64,000 nucleotides of DNA from Cladocopium goreaui. Its lineage: Eukaryota; Sar; Dinophyceae; Suessiales; Symbiodiniaceae. Of this stretch, positions 1-10,264 are shown in pieces. The position numbers and the translations under genes are program-made. The number at the start of each line of letters is the position of its first letter. Within the stretch, counting starts at the first letter, position 1. The stretch lies in the NCBI GenBank assembly GCA_947184155.2, contig CAMXCT020003669.1:380001-444000 (forward strand), in the 5' to 3' direction. The notes beneath the pieces were generated by a model that was not told the DNA's origin, made no database searches, and saw only the letters and a program-made list of their open reading frames with translations.

Positions 1-306
1 AGCTCCAGTGACAGTGGAAGTTCTTCCGGGGAGAAACCTCCTCCTAGTGGCACGGCGATTTCCAAAGAGGTGATTGAAACTGATGAAGCAGTTTATGCAA
101 AACATCGTCGCGTTACTCATGCCATGGTCATCTCAAATGATGGCAACCCCTCCAGACCTTTTCACTGTGACAACTACTGGAAGGCTGCATGTGGTGCTCA
201 CATGCTTCATACGGAGACGACCTTTTTAGATGATTGGCAGGACGGTATGGCATTTTGCCAACATGCGGGATGCAAGAAAATTTGGGCATCCATAAACTTG
301 ACCTGA
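1..306 (+). CDS. 3' end of an unidentified ORF with Cys/His-rich tail (cut by window edge)
   Basis: The frame is open from the first base to a TGA at 304-306, so the start lies outside the window. The visible part begins Ser/Gly-rich and then has a compact Cys/His region: a CGAHM segment followed by a CQHAGC segment near the C terminus, which could bind zinc. Comparable short Cys/His tails occur at the ends of dinoflagellate retroelement polyproteins, so this may be the tail of another element, but I cannot name it. The family assignment is inference; only the open frame and the Cys/His pattern are seen. Confidence 0.3.
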   Translation, partial: SSSDSGSSSGEKPPPSGTAISKEVIETDEAVYAKHRRVTHAMVISNDGNPSRPFHCDNYWKAACGAHMLHTETTFLDDWQDGMAFCQHAGCKKIWASINLT

Positions 307-721
307 ATTTGCGTGTCAAACGAGCGTGAAAACGGTGTGCCGCGTTGAGACAAATTTTCACCCTCATGACAGAGGGCATTCACCACTGCGTCATGGCACC
401 ATGTCCAAGCAATAAAGGGGTTTGTACTCAGTATGGTTTGCATTACACTGGCTCAAATTTGTTCATGACCGCAGCCATTTCAAAAAAAAAACAAGGTTTT
501 TTTTAAAAAAAAACACAAGCAAGGGGCCATCTCTGGAGAACTTCCATTGCCCTCTCGTGCAGTCCTCAGTGTCATATCACACTTCATTCAATAACAGCGT
601 ATGCACCTGATTGAACGGCACATTGGTATTCATAGGTCAAAATTTGGCTTTTCCCAACTGTCAGGTTTGATTCATGTTGAATTTCACACATTATCACCTC
701 ATTGCGTTGCAGCGTGGCGTC
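307..721. other. Non-coding leader of the first retroelement
   Basis: No convincing coding sequence. It holds an A9 run, a T-rich stretch and another A9 run at about 481-515. It lies between the preceding stop and the first plausible ATG of the gag-like region at 722. I see no LTR or terminal repeat that fixes the 5' end of the element. Confidence 0.35.
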
Positions 722-2611
722 ATGGCTTCTCAAAGTCTGGAAGACATCATGTCCACATGTGGCGTGGACCCAACAATAGCATCACAGCTGGTGCAAGATG
801 GATGGACAACTCAGTCCTTCGCGTGTGCAGCCTTAGACCTTGAGTCTTTTGACAGGCTTTGGCAGGACCTTTTTGCTGATACGGAACTCAGTTTGCTTCA
901 AAAGGCATCAGTGTGTGCAGCGTTCAAAATGTGTCAATCCGCTTTGCAGTCAGTGGCGGCTCCGTCAGCCCCATCATCGGCGTCCGCATCAGGTGACCCC
1001 ATGACTAGCCAAAATTCATGGGCCGAAAGTTTCCCTCCAAAGTTGGATTCCTCAGTGATTGACCAGTTGAAAGCCAAATTTCTGGCTAGTTACCCGTCAG
1101 AGTTGGTAAACCATGACACCATGCCAAGCACGAGACTCCTCAGCCTTGTTCACCACCAGCTTCTGAAGAAGCAATGGGCCTGGATTCCTTGGAAATACAG
1201 GCTAACGATGGCTAAAGCTGATGAGATTTCCTCCCAGCGGCAAACCAAGATGCCCAAATTGGAAGTGGCTTCATTGCATAACCTGTTGGTTGATGAACCT
1301 CCCTCAATAGATATTCACCCCGCTTCGCGTGGGGTGGCCGCCCACACCGCAGGTTTATTTCGGTCCGTGAGAGGGGCTAAGGGTGGTTTTCCCCCGTGGG
1401 AGCTCTTCAAGCTAAGAAGTTTCAATAAGAAATCCTTCCAAAACATTGTTTTTGACAGTGTTTTTCCAATGTTTCCAGTCAAACAGACGGTAATTTACAC
1501 GTTTTTTGCCATAAAGGCAGTAAATCCTTCCAAAACATTGCTTTTGACAGTGTTTTTGTAATGTTTCCAGTCAAGCATACGGTAATTTACACGTTTTTTG
1601 CTATAACGTCAGTCCAAAACACTTGTTTTTGCAGTGTTTTCAATGCTCTGGCATCCAAAAACCCTGCAAAATCTTGCTATGTACAATGTTTTTTTCATTT
1701 TTGGCCGTTTTTCCATTGCCGGAAAGCTACCAAAATGACCCAAAATTCCATTTCAATACCCTCTTGCGCTCAGACACCCAAAAATCCTCGAAAAATGTCG
1801 AAAACACCACCGTATTCTGGTCTCGGTGCGAAACCGTTTTTGGGGTCTGGTCTCGGTGCGAAACCGTTTTTGGGCCCCCCCCCCCCAGCTAAAGCTGATA
1901 TAGCGACTGCTATATTAACAAATGTCATTGAGCATTTAGTGTTGCTGTTGCCCCCCAATAAGCACGCCTTCACCGCCAAAGCGGTGTGGGCGGATTTCCA
2001 ATTCAGGTTTTGGGGTCAATGCGGTACGAAATTTGCTGGCAGTTCATGACATGGCAGTTGCAATGTGTGGAGGTGCACACCTGGCCAATTTAAAGGCTTA
2101 CTCGGCCAAATTTCTGGGCTTCTTGACGCAGAAGGTGGATCCGGAAACGATGTTGAGGTGTGCATCCATTACTGAAGCGCAGGCCGCAGACAGACAGATT
2201 TGGGCATCAATAGCAGATTTAATGGCTGAACGCAACTGGGACATGGACAATTGCCTGCATGAGTTCACTCATATTCGTCATGATTTGCCAGGTCTGTTGC
2301 AGCTCCGTCCACGTCCAGCCAAAGCCCAGTCCTCCTCTCAACCTTGGACTGCTCCTGCATCGAATAAGGGTAAAGGCAAAGGCAAACCATCGAAAGGCAA
2401 AGGCAAATCAAAGAGCAAAGGTAAAGTGCAATGGCTGACTGATGTCAAGACAAAGGACGGTCAGTGGAAGCAGTTGTGTATGAGATACCAAACAGGTAAT
2501 TGTTCCCTGGGTGACAACTGCCGTTTCCAACATGGATGTGCATATCCGGTCAACGGTCAAGCTTGCGGCCTGGATCATGGCGCCCTCCAGCATCAAAACA
2601 CATCACACTGA
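722..2611 (+). pseudogene. Gag-like region of retroelement 1 with CCCH zinc finger, interrupted
   Basis: The ATG at 722 opens a frame starting MASQSLEDIM. It runs as a helical, gag-like protein to about 1420, where it enters repetitive DNA (see next entry). Gag-like coding resumes near 1888 in frame 1 and shifts to frame 2 near 2030, continuing to a TGA at 2609-2611. The last part is a Lys/Gly/Ser-rich basic linker followed by a CCCH finger with CX7CX5CX3H spacing (about 2476-2533). This order suggests an RNA- or DNA-binding structural protein. The frame after the TGA is open in the same phase, so gag and the next domain may once have been one polyprotein. The insertion, the frameshift and the stop make it a probable pseudogene or a poorly assembled copy. 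Confidence 0.6.
1431..1887. repeat. Repeat-rich insert inside gag
   Basis: Two tandem units of 92 bp (1431-1522 and 1523-1614), each starting AATCCTTCCAAAACATTG, differ at only a few bases. A third, more diverged unit follows to about 1700. A separate 30-bp unit (TCTGGTCTCGGTGCGAAACC...) occurs twice at 1816-1845 and 1846-1874 and ends in a C run up to about 1886. Gag-like protein is readable on both sides, so this looks like an insertion or local repeat expansion within the gag frame. Confidence 0.6.
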
Positions 2612-3721
2612 CTTTCACAGCAGGAACCGGAAGTGCAGGAAGTGGCCATGGCGACAGGCTCCACTACTCCAGCACCAGCAGCGACAGCGTCCTCAGCAGT
2701 ATCTTTAAAAGATGTTTCGGAGGTTCAGGTTTCACCTCCCGGTTCCTCCGGGGAGGCAGCAGTATCACCAGTTTCACCAACAGTTCTTTCACCATCTCAT
2801 CCAGTGTTTCACACAGGTGACGGCAAAATATTTTTAGATATTTGCTCGGGAGCAACACGGCCATTGAGTAAAGCCATTTTGGCACAACATGGTGATGTCT
2901 TAGCCTTTGATATTCTTCTGGACTCAAGGATGGATTTGTTGAATGACCAGAGCTATGAGCAGCTCTTGAGGATCTGCTCATCGGGCCAGGTGGCATATGG
3001 CGCTGCTTCTCCTTCCTGCGCCCACTACTCTCGGCTGAAACTGCATCGACCTGGTCCTAAAGCCTTGAGGACACCGGAACCGGAAGCTATGCAAGGTGTC
3101 CCTGGATTGACAAGTGCGGAGCTTCTTCAGGTACAAGATTCATATATGATACTTTTTCGATGTGTGACTTGCTTAACATTGATTTATCAAGCAGGAGGTC
3201 ATGCTCACCTAGAGCAACCTCCATCAGCTATGAGTTGGTTGGAAGATTGTGTCAAAGCTTTTGTGACTCTGATTTTGGCCTGGTGCGTGGTTATTTCTGC
3301 TTGCGCATATGGTAAGAACTGGTACAAACAATGGATGTTTGCGAGCAGCTGGCAAAAAATTGCAGAACTGGGCCGTCTCTGTGATCACCCTAAAGGGAGC
3401 CATGTATCTTTGGTTGGAACCGTATCGGACACAGGTGAATATCTGAGTAGACAAACAGCTTGCTACCCGGAGGATCTGGCTACAGCCTTTGCAGAGCGCG
3501 TAGCACCTCTGGTGAGCCATTCATCGCACGACTGGAAATGGGATGATATTTCTCAGATTCCTCCCTTAAAAACCAACCCCCTTTTGGACAAGAAGATGGT
3601 GGTGGATTTACATCTAACCCTGACTGGAGTTTGGGTGAGCGAGTGGCCACGGACTTTTTCGGTCCTCTTCGACAGAAATGGGTTCAACGCATTTTGGATA
3701 ATCGGTTGGACAAGTTTTTAG
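2612..3721 (+). CDS. Methyltransferase-like domain of retroelement 1 polyprotein
   Basis: After a Thr/Ser/Pro-rich linker the frame shows a Rossmann-type motif I, FLDICSGATRPLSKAIL (about 2827-2880), with an acidic FDIL soon after. A PC-loop-like motif ASPSCAHYSRLK follows (about 3004-3040), then HLEQPPSAMSW (about 3207-3240), then an aromatic/basic segment ending in LCDHPKGSH. The order resembles class I SAM-dependent methyltransferases of the cytosine-C5 type (FxGxG, PC loop, ENV-like), but the canonical PCQ and ENV residues are replaced by PSC and EQP. I therefore call it MT-like without claiming activity. The domain merges into the RT frame after a shift near 3594. An ATG at 2648 is possible, but an in-frame readthrough from gag is equally plausible. 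Confidence 0.55.
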   Translation, partial: LSQQEPEVQEVAMATGSTTPAPAATASSAVSLKDVSEVQVSPPGSSGEAAVSPVSPTVLSPSHPVFHTGDGKIFLDICSGATRPLSKAILAQHGDVLAFDILLDSRMDLLNDQSYEQLLRICSSGQVAYGAASPSCAHYSRLKLHRPGPKALRTPEPEAMQGVPGLTSAELLQVQDSYMILFRCVTCLTLIYQAGGHAHLEQPPSAMSWLEDCVKAFVTLILAWCVVISACAYGKNWYKQWMFASSWQKIAELGRLCDHPKGSHVSLVGTVSDTGEYLSRQTACYPEDLATAFAERVAPLVSHSSHDWKWDDISQIPPLKTNPLLDKKMVVDLHLTLTGVWVSEWPRTFSVLFDRNGFNAFWIIGWTSF

Positions 3722-5796
3722 TCCAATTCTTTTCGCAAACTGATCATTCTTCTCCACCGTTTGCAGAGAATATCATCACTCCTTTTCGCAATGACCTGGA
3801 ACAATTTTTGCAGGATTCCGGCATCAACCCAGATTGGACTATCCGGGACCATCAACCTATGTGTTTGCACATTATGCATGGACTCTGCCAGATCATGCAA
3901 GACCCCGATCAGGCATTGTTTCCAGCGCTGATTGAGGGTGTGGGTACTGGTTTTCAACGGGATATTCCTTTGAGTAATTGCTTTCCTCTTAATGTTTCTG
4001 CGGAGGCTGATGAGCCACCACTGTCGGCCCATTTGACGAACTGGCAGAGCGCTGACGATGATATCATGTTGACCAGGCAGCTTGTACAACAGGAAATCGA
4101 CAAAGGATGGGTTTTCCCATTTGAGGGTACTTTGCAGGATGCACAACAGCGATATCCGTTGGGCGTTGCGCTGGGCAAACTTGGCATTGCCCATGCAGAT
4201 GGGCGACCTCCACGACTGGTCTTAGACCAAACAATCTGCGGCCTTAACGGGCGTTGTGTGATACCCGAGCGAAGTACGTTGCCATCCGCTAAGGATGTAC
4301 TTCGCACATTTCCGATCCGAAACTATTCTGGGGATCACATGGGATTTTCGCTCGACATTAAAGCAGCTCACAAAAGAGTATGCATTCGGGAAGAAGAACA
4401 TGGCCTTCTCGGATTTACGCTGCAAAATCAATTATATTTTTACAGAGTGGCCCCTTTCGGGGCCACTTTCTCGGCCTCATGGTGGTCTAGACTTGGCGGC
4501 TGGATGTTGAGGTTCTTCCACTTTTTGCTCTGGTGGGCACATGTGGCCCTACTGTACGTTGATGACTATTTGTTCCATCAATCCAGTTTTGGCATGCCAA
4601 TCTCAGCTACTATGATTTGTCTGTTTTGTCAAATTGTCAACATCCCCGTTTCTTGGCAGAAATGCGAACTTGCATTCAGCATACAATGGATTGGCTGGAA
4701 AATCCATTTTCGTTCCGGTTTTATTGAGATACCAATGCAAAAGATTGACAAGTTTCTGGGCTATCTCCATTCTATGGGACGCAGCTCCAGGACTTCCAAG
4801 CGGAACCTTGAGAAACTGATTGGACTGGCACTTTGGCTGACCCAACTTTGGCCATATATGCGAATATGGATTCGACATTGGTATCATGACCTCTATTCCA
4901 TTCCAGCAACACATTATAGCATTGACAATGGTGATTGGCGACAATTTTCAAGTCATTTGGATGAAAATCTACATATCATTTCTCGCCCTCAGGGGACAGC
5001 ACTGCCAATTGGAGGCCAGCTACTGGCGGTTCGCCATCATACAGTCAAGACGAAGTCGGATTTGACGACAGTTCCTCTCTCCAATAAAAGAATTTGGCTT
5101 CGGATTCGAGATCCCTCTTCCACCAAGAGACATTTGTCTTCCTCGAGTTTACGAATTATACAACATTTTATACAATGGGTCACAGGCCTGTCTCCTATGA
5201 AACCCTTAACCCCAAAAAAGTATTGGGATGGGGAAGCAGCAGCTGATGCATGTGCTTCTGGTAGCACATGCGAAATTGGAGGCTTTGTCAAATCAGCTAC
5301 AGGCCAAATTTACTGGTTTTCGGAGATTTATTCACATTCAGATTTTACTCAACTGGGCATTGAGCTGGATGCTGAAATGCAGCGATCTATTTCGGCTTTT
5401 GAGACCCTGGCTCAAATCGCTTTACTGTTTGTGACTTCCAAATTTTTTCCGGCGCATCGAATGCCCATTTGCTTGAAGAGCCTCAGTGACAACAGTGGGG
5501 CCGAATCCGGTAGCAATAAACTTTGGAGTATGACATATCCCCTATCAATTTTTCTTGAACGAATGTGTCTTTTGTCCGCGATGTTGGGGATGGAAATTGA
5601 TGTCAATCATATCCCGGGCTCTCAAAATATTTTGGCAGATGACTTGAGCCGTTGGGACCAAACAGGATCACCACCTCATTCATTTCACTTGAAAGATCGC
5701 ATCCGCATTCCTCTTGCAGAGCTGTGGCAGATTCGCACTTCTCCAACCTTGATTCCGAAAGAAGCTTCAATACCATGGACCTTACCTACTGTTTAA
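3594..5796 (+). CDS. Reverse transcriptase-RNase H of retroelement 1 (integrase-less)
   Basis: The coding phase changes from frame 2 to frame 1 near 3594, where a DGGG segment joins the MT-like part to the RT part. Fingers/palm motifs follow: PRLVLDQTICGLN, a MGFSLDIKAAHKRV segment with the first catalytic Asp, and the YVDDY box at about 4555-4569 (second and third Asp). An RNase H-like domain follows, with DACASG near 5247 and NILADDLSRW near 5629-5655. The frame ends at TAA 5794-5796 with no integrase, protease or tyrosine recombinase after it. The ADDLSRW ending is typical of DIRS/Ngaro-like RT-RH modules, so that class is my best guess. The recombinase expected of it is not seen, so the copy is either truncated or from another lineage. 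Confidence 0.75.
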
Positions 5797-5879
5797 TTCC
5801 TTTTTTCCTGATTGCTGGAATTCCCTCACTTTTCAATTGGGGTATATTTGGCGAGTTGAATTCCCAGATAGTTAATTTA
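5797..5879. other. Short spacer after RT ORF
   Basis: AT-rich, without coding signal. It leads directly into the first copy of the 272-bp direct repeat. Confidence 0.3.
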
Positions 5880-6151
5880 GGGGTTTAAGATCCATCTGTC
5901 AATTCAACCAAAGGTTCAACCAAATAAATTTGTTGGTTGGTGCCTCGAAGACAAATAATTCCAGCAAGCGAAAAAGGGAATATTAATTAAACCGAGCGTG
6001 ACCACGTTTCAGCAAACCAGATGTATGGTTTTGGAGAAGAAGTTTGGTTTTTGAATAATAGACAAGTTTAAGTTTGGTTTGTTCATATATATATATATAT
6101 TAAGATATATATATTAGAAATAACCCAGAAGATTGAAGTCCTTGTAGAACG
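5880..6151. repeat. 272-bp direct repeat, copy 1
   Basis: Starts GGGGTTTAAGATCCATCTGT and ends TCCTTGTAGAACG. It recurs almost identically at 6601-6874, with length differences only in the (AT)n tract near 6090-6112. The end contains CCAGAAGATTGAAGT (6125-6139), whose exact reverse complement occurs at 6231-6245, just outside the repeat. Confidence 0.85.
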
Positions 6152-6600
6152 TTTAACGTACTTGTTTCGTTTATGTTTTACGGGGAACTTTCAGATCTGT
6201 ATTTACCTTGAAACATTTTGGTTCAAGCTTACTTCAATCTTCTGGTGCGTTTATTATGCGTTTTGCTTGTTAAAAAACCCACCCATCCCACACCTGGTTA
6301 TTCTTGTTATTATTATATTCACTGTCATATTCGTTTGTTGCTTCTTTTGCTTTACCTAATGATCCGTCCAATGTTCTTGGAGTGGCTTCACCTGCTGTGC
6401 TCGTTTTGTACAGGGTAGTGAGTCCACTTCGACCTTGGCCTTACTCAAAGCATTCCAAGCATCCGACCTTATCCCTCCATCCAGGAGGTTTTGCATCCGC
6501 CGTAGTTCCTGCGTCGTCACCTTCACTAGGTTTTCTGTTAGTCACCACTTTGCATGCTGCTCGGCTTTTCTCACAATATGTGAGTCGTTTCTATTGACAG
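6152..6600. other. Unique segment between the two direct repeats
   Basis: 449 bp, T/C-rich, with short open frames but no recognisable protein. It could be the body of a small non-autonomous unit flanked by terminal direct repeats, or the spacer of a tandem duplication. Confidence 0.3.
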
Positions 6601-6874
6601 GGGGTTTAAGATCCATCTGTCAATTCAACCAAAGGTTCAACCAAATAAATTTGTTGGTTGGTGCCTCGAAGACAAATAATTCCAGCAAGCGAAAAAGGGA
6701 ATATTAATTAAACCGAGCGTGACCACGTTTCAGCAAACCAGATGTATGGTTTTGGAGAAGAAGTTTGGTTTTTGAATAATAGACAAGTTTAAGTTTGGTT
6801 TGTTCATATATATATATATTAAGATATATATATATATTAGAAATAACCCAGAAGATTGAAGTCCTTGTAGAACG
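6601..6874. repeat. 272-bp direct repeat, copy 2 (274 bp)
   Basis: Near-identical to 5880-6151, differing mainly in the (AT)n microsatellite. The minus-strand ORF to its right loses protein-like character on entering this repeat. Confidence 0.85.
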
Positions 6875-7402
6875 GCTCTGAAGTTCACTGATCGTCTGGT
6901 GTCGCTCAACAACAGTTCTGGGAAAAACATACTCCAGCGTTCTGCAGGGTCGAGACCAAGAAACATGGCAGTGTTCAGCATACGGTTCAACCTGGCATGC
7001 AATGAGGTATTTCTCTTGGTTATTTGCGGAGCAAAAGGTAACTCCAAGATTTTGCATAAAGCCGACATGCTGAACCTTATCATTTAGAAGGTTGTATAGC
7101 CATGCAGAAGCTTCAAATTCGCTGGTACTGCTTGAACAAGTGAAGACAAAATGAACAGAGATATCTTTGTTAAGGCATATGTCTATGAATTTCTGAAGGA
7201 CATAAGCTTTGGGGAGCAGTAGGCAGAGGCCTACTCCTGTATCACTGTGATCAAAGGCTTCTTCATAAGTGATCACAGTGCCTGAATATCTGTTCGAATC
7301 AATATCACTGGGGCAGTTCGCAACAAAAAGATGTTCTTTCCCAAGACTTGACACCAGTTCAATGGCATGTTGTTCAATAGTGTCATGAGGATTGCAGTTC
7401 AT
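6875..7402 (-). CDS. Unidentified ORF, about 176 residues, 3' end in repeat
   Basis: On the minus strand an ATG at 7402 opens a frame with ordinary composition through about 6875. It then runs into the direct repeat and becomes low-complexity (Ile/Tyr runs from AT repeats). The protein begins MNCNPHDTIEQHAIELV and contains several cysteines and hydrophobic stretches, but I recognise no family. It may be an exon whose 3' boundary lies near the repeat, or a chance open frame. Confidence 0.3.
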
Positions 7403-7859
7403 GTTGTCGACTATAACCCAGAGTACCCCTGGGTACAGTGACTACACAGGGGCAAACCAGAGGGGCAACCTGGGCGAAGCAAGACGATAACAAGAACAAT
7501 AAAGACTACACTGAGTACCCCAGTGAGCCTTATAAATCAATCAAACAAGGTCACAAGTAAAAGAACTACACTGGGTACCCCAGGAGTCCTTAAACAAGTG
7601 GGGTTCAAAACAGGTGTGTTCTATGGACACAATGCAGGTAAACCAAAAACGAGAAGGTAGATCTTAAACAGGCAAAACTAAGATAAACCCCCCCTCCCAA
7701 ATTATCTACAAAACAAACAGGTTAACGGGCACCTTTGTGCTCTTCCTACGGCAGTACTACCCTAGCCCCTTTATACTGGTGCCCCCAAAATTAACTCACG
7801 CAAATCACCCAAGATGGATGTTTGCCCCTTGAGTTAAAATTGGGTTACCCAGTCCCACG
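7403..7859. repeat. Non-coding region with GGTACCCC-type repeats
   Basis: Contains three loose copies of an ACTACAC(T)GGGTACCCCAG-like unit (about 7410-7435, 7506-7526 and 7561-7585), each around the palindrome GGTACC or a one-base variant of it. No coding sequence is evident. Confidence 0.35.
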
Positions 7860-7980
7860 GGGTGTGAGCCGATACGGCCTTGAGCCAAAGGCTACGGAAA
7901 TAATTAATCTCATTTGCAACATGCTTGGATAGCTGTTGAACGACCTGGCGGAAGCCACACGGCGTTGGACGGAAAAAATG
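7860..7980 (+). mobile_element. 3' part of a short retroposon (CGACCTGGCGGAAGCC family)
   Basis: The 3' signature GAACGACCTGGCGGAAGCC, then GGCGTTGGACGGAAAAAA, ends in a short A run at about 7973-7979. The same signature and upstream AATTAAT...CAACATG context occur at 41495-41560 (minus strand) and partly at 42325-42366 and 49560-49644. The shared 3' end plus A tail points to a non-autonomous retroposon. Its left boundary is not defined. Confidence 0.45.
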
Positions 7981-10264
7981 CTCAGACAGACATAAAGACT
8001 CAGCTCGGAGGTTAACCCTAGCAAGAGCCTAGCTGTACACGAAAGCAGACTACCACGAAAAACTCTGGTTGACCGGCCGAAGAGATGGGCACAGTGGGTG
8101 TTCTCGATGAATAGCCTGTGGCAAGAGGACTCTCCTTTGCCAGATCGACCTCTCACTGTACACTGCAGTGGACTGGGAGGCGGACTGCTAAGCCCTGACC
8201 ATGATTCTAGAACCATGCGCAAATGAAAGGTAGGCCCTTCGCTGGCAATGACGGATGATTGGGAGCAGCGCATCATCCAACTCGGGTTGACCAAACAACG
8301 CATGAGTATGCAATCTACCAGCTTTTCTCCACTGCCGTGGGATGGAGTGCATGGAAGGAATTTTTGCCGGATAGATTTGCCAACCTCAAGCTCTTGATCA
8401 CCCGTGCCATACGGCTACTGATGGCGGCTACCATCCGGCCAGCACATGCGAGACCTCCCCACCCACATGGGTCACGGCAGTTCGTCAAATCTTCAGATGC
8501 TACCATCCACAGGGCAAACTGCTGTTGGTGCGAGCCTGTTTTCCCCATCTTGTGACAGCTTCCATCCCAGACGGTATAAGAGACATTGATGTTCTCGGCT
8601 TTTCGGCTGGATCGTACACTGGATTGGCTATCCACAAAGTGCTCAATGAGTTCGATTGCTTCCCAGGACCACAAAGGTTGCTGCAATTGCCACTCCGCCA
8701 GAAATGCTGAGGCTGACAACTGGGGAACGAAGAGTGATACTTCTACACTGCCTTGAAGATCGACTCTGCGTATGGCACCCAGCCACCCTTACAGACCTTA
8801 GCTATAATGTCGTCCTCATCGATGGTCAGCCTTCCTGGAGTGGCCGAGCGCGACATGCTTATGGGCATCTACTGTTTACATCGATTGAGGAAGGCACCTG
8901 TCGTATTGACTATCGCTCTCATGGGTTAGCTTTGATCTCCCTGACCACTGCAAACGGACCCTCAGTTCCCTTCTTCAGGCTGCTGGCAAGGGATGTGCTG
9001 ATCTACATACGGTGCCATGGGATGACAGGGATGTCAGAGATGATCCCATTGCTACAGAGCAGGATCTGCGACAAGTCCTGATCGACATGATCCCAATTCC
9101 TGGGCAGGCGAATGCAGAAGGAGGAGAACTTATGAGAAACCTGCTCACTGAATTCCTCCGTGGTTTCCCGCTGCGCATATTGATCTTCCTGCTAGATATG
9201 GTGTTGCCTCAACTGGATGCTTACCATGCAGGTCGTCAGCTACAACACTTGTACCCTTGGACCAGTGTGGTGTTGGCGCAACGACAAGAGCGAGGTCAAC
9301 CGGGAATTGAGCTGGTGGTCCGATATGGCTATAAGGCCTTTGCGGGATTTCATGTCATGCAACTGATCACTGACTGCATTCCTCTCTTGCTCTTCAGCGA
9401 CCCAAAGGCGGTTCCTTCCGCGTCACCATGGAGTCTGTGTGAACATGGCAACTTAGGAAGCATGGAAGCCAATGTGATGGCAGGGAGAGCCCTGTTTGGG
9501 CGTTTCCAGCTCCCCGAGGGCCCGCGTCGCTGTGCCATCTTCCTGGTCCAAGAAAAAGTAATGCAAGGTACTAGTCGGTCCGCTGACTCCCGTGCATACC
9601 GTCGAATTGCCCCGAAATCCCTTGAGCTAGTCCTGGTCTCCAGGTCTGTTGCGTTTGCATTTTGTGGCCGCCTCCTAGTGCAACAGCCAGCGGAAGTGGA
9701 ATACTTTGACCCGGAATGAGACTGGCCGAAACCCATTGTCTTCCACGCAAGCTTTTCGGTGGTGATGGAAGAAATGGCTTTCCTTGGTGACATACGAAGC
9801 AGATGTGAATTGCTGGTTTTCGCACAGGCAAATCCGGCACGACTCCCACTGACGATGGGCATTCTTCAGCCCAACATCCCAGTGCGAAGAATGATGAGTG
9901 AACGCCGGACGAAGCTCACGGACGCTTTGGTCCGAGTGCTCTGTCGCTTACTGACACCTATTGGAGTTGCTCTCCCAGGCCCGCATGATGAATATATGCG
10001 CGACAGCCTATTCCCTTTGGCAGCGCATGGGGATGGGCACGTCCTTACTGTGGCAGTAGCATTGCTCCTGGCGATCCTCACTGGCCGTTCTGACCTGTGC
10101 ATCGCAGGCTTTTTTGGTGCCGGAAAGACGCGTTCCTTGGCGGTTTTGCTAATTGCCCTCAGCTGCGAGCTCAGTGATTTCTATGCAATCGTGTACACCA
10201 AAGAAAATGTTGCTGCAAAAGCCTTGGCGGATCAAATCGGTGACTTAGCTCCACCCACACGAAG
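7981..10264 (+). pseudogene. Alpha/beta-hydrolase-like + SF1 helicase gene, 5' segment (up to Walker A)
   Basis: Coding similarity is visible in successive frames. An upstream helical part lies at about 8280-8430. A hydrolase-like domain follows, with nucleophile-elbow motif GFSAGS at about 8597-8614 and later HCLEDRLCVW and HAYGHLLF segments that could hold the acid and histidine. A helicase part then has Walker A GFFGAGKTRS at about 10107-10136. Frame changes near 8440, 8660 and 9000 and an in-frame TGA at 9717-9719 break it. The frame is then open to 10264, where the copia element is inserted, and it continues at 20503 in the same phase. The gene would encode a fused hydrolase/nucleic-acid motor of unknown role. 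The 5' end is not recognised. Confidence 0.65.
10260..10264. repeat. Target-site duplication CGAAG, left copy of copia 1
   Basis: CGAAG directly precedes the TG of the 5' LTR and is repeated directly after the CA of the 3' LTR at 20498-20502. Five base pairs is the usual Ty1/copia integrase spacing. Confidence 0.9.

Noticed and set aside
1211-1899. 12-bp direct repeat GCTAAAGCTGAT (1211-1222 and 1888-1899) as a target duplication
   Set aside because: Gag-like protein continues well past 1222, so the repeat does not bracket the inserted DNA cleanly. It is probably a coding coincidence (AKAD).
5880-6874. Direct repeats as LTRs of retroelement 1
   Set aside because: Both copies lie downstream of the RT ORF, none lies upstream, and they lack TG...CA ends.
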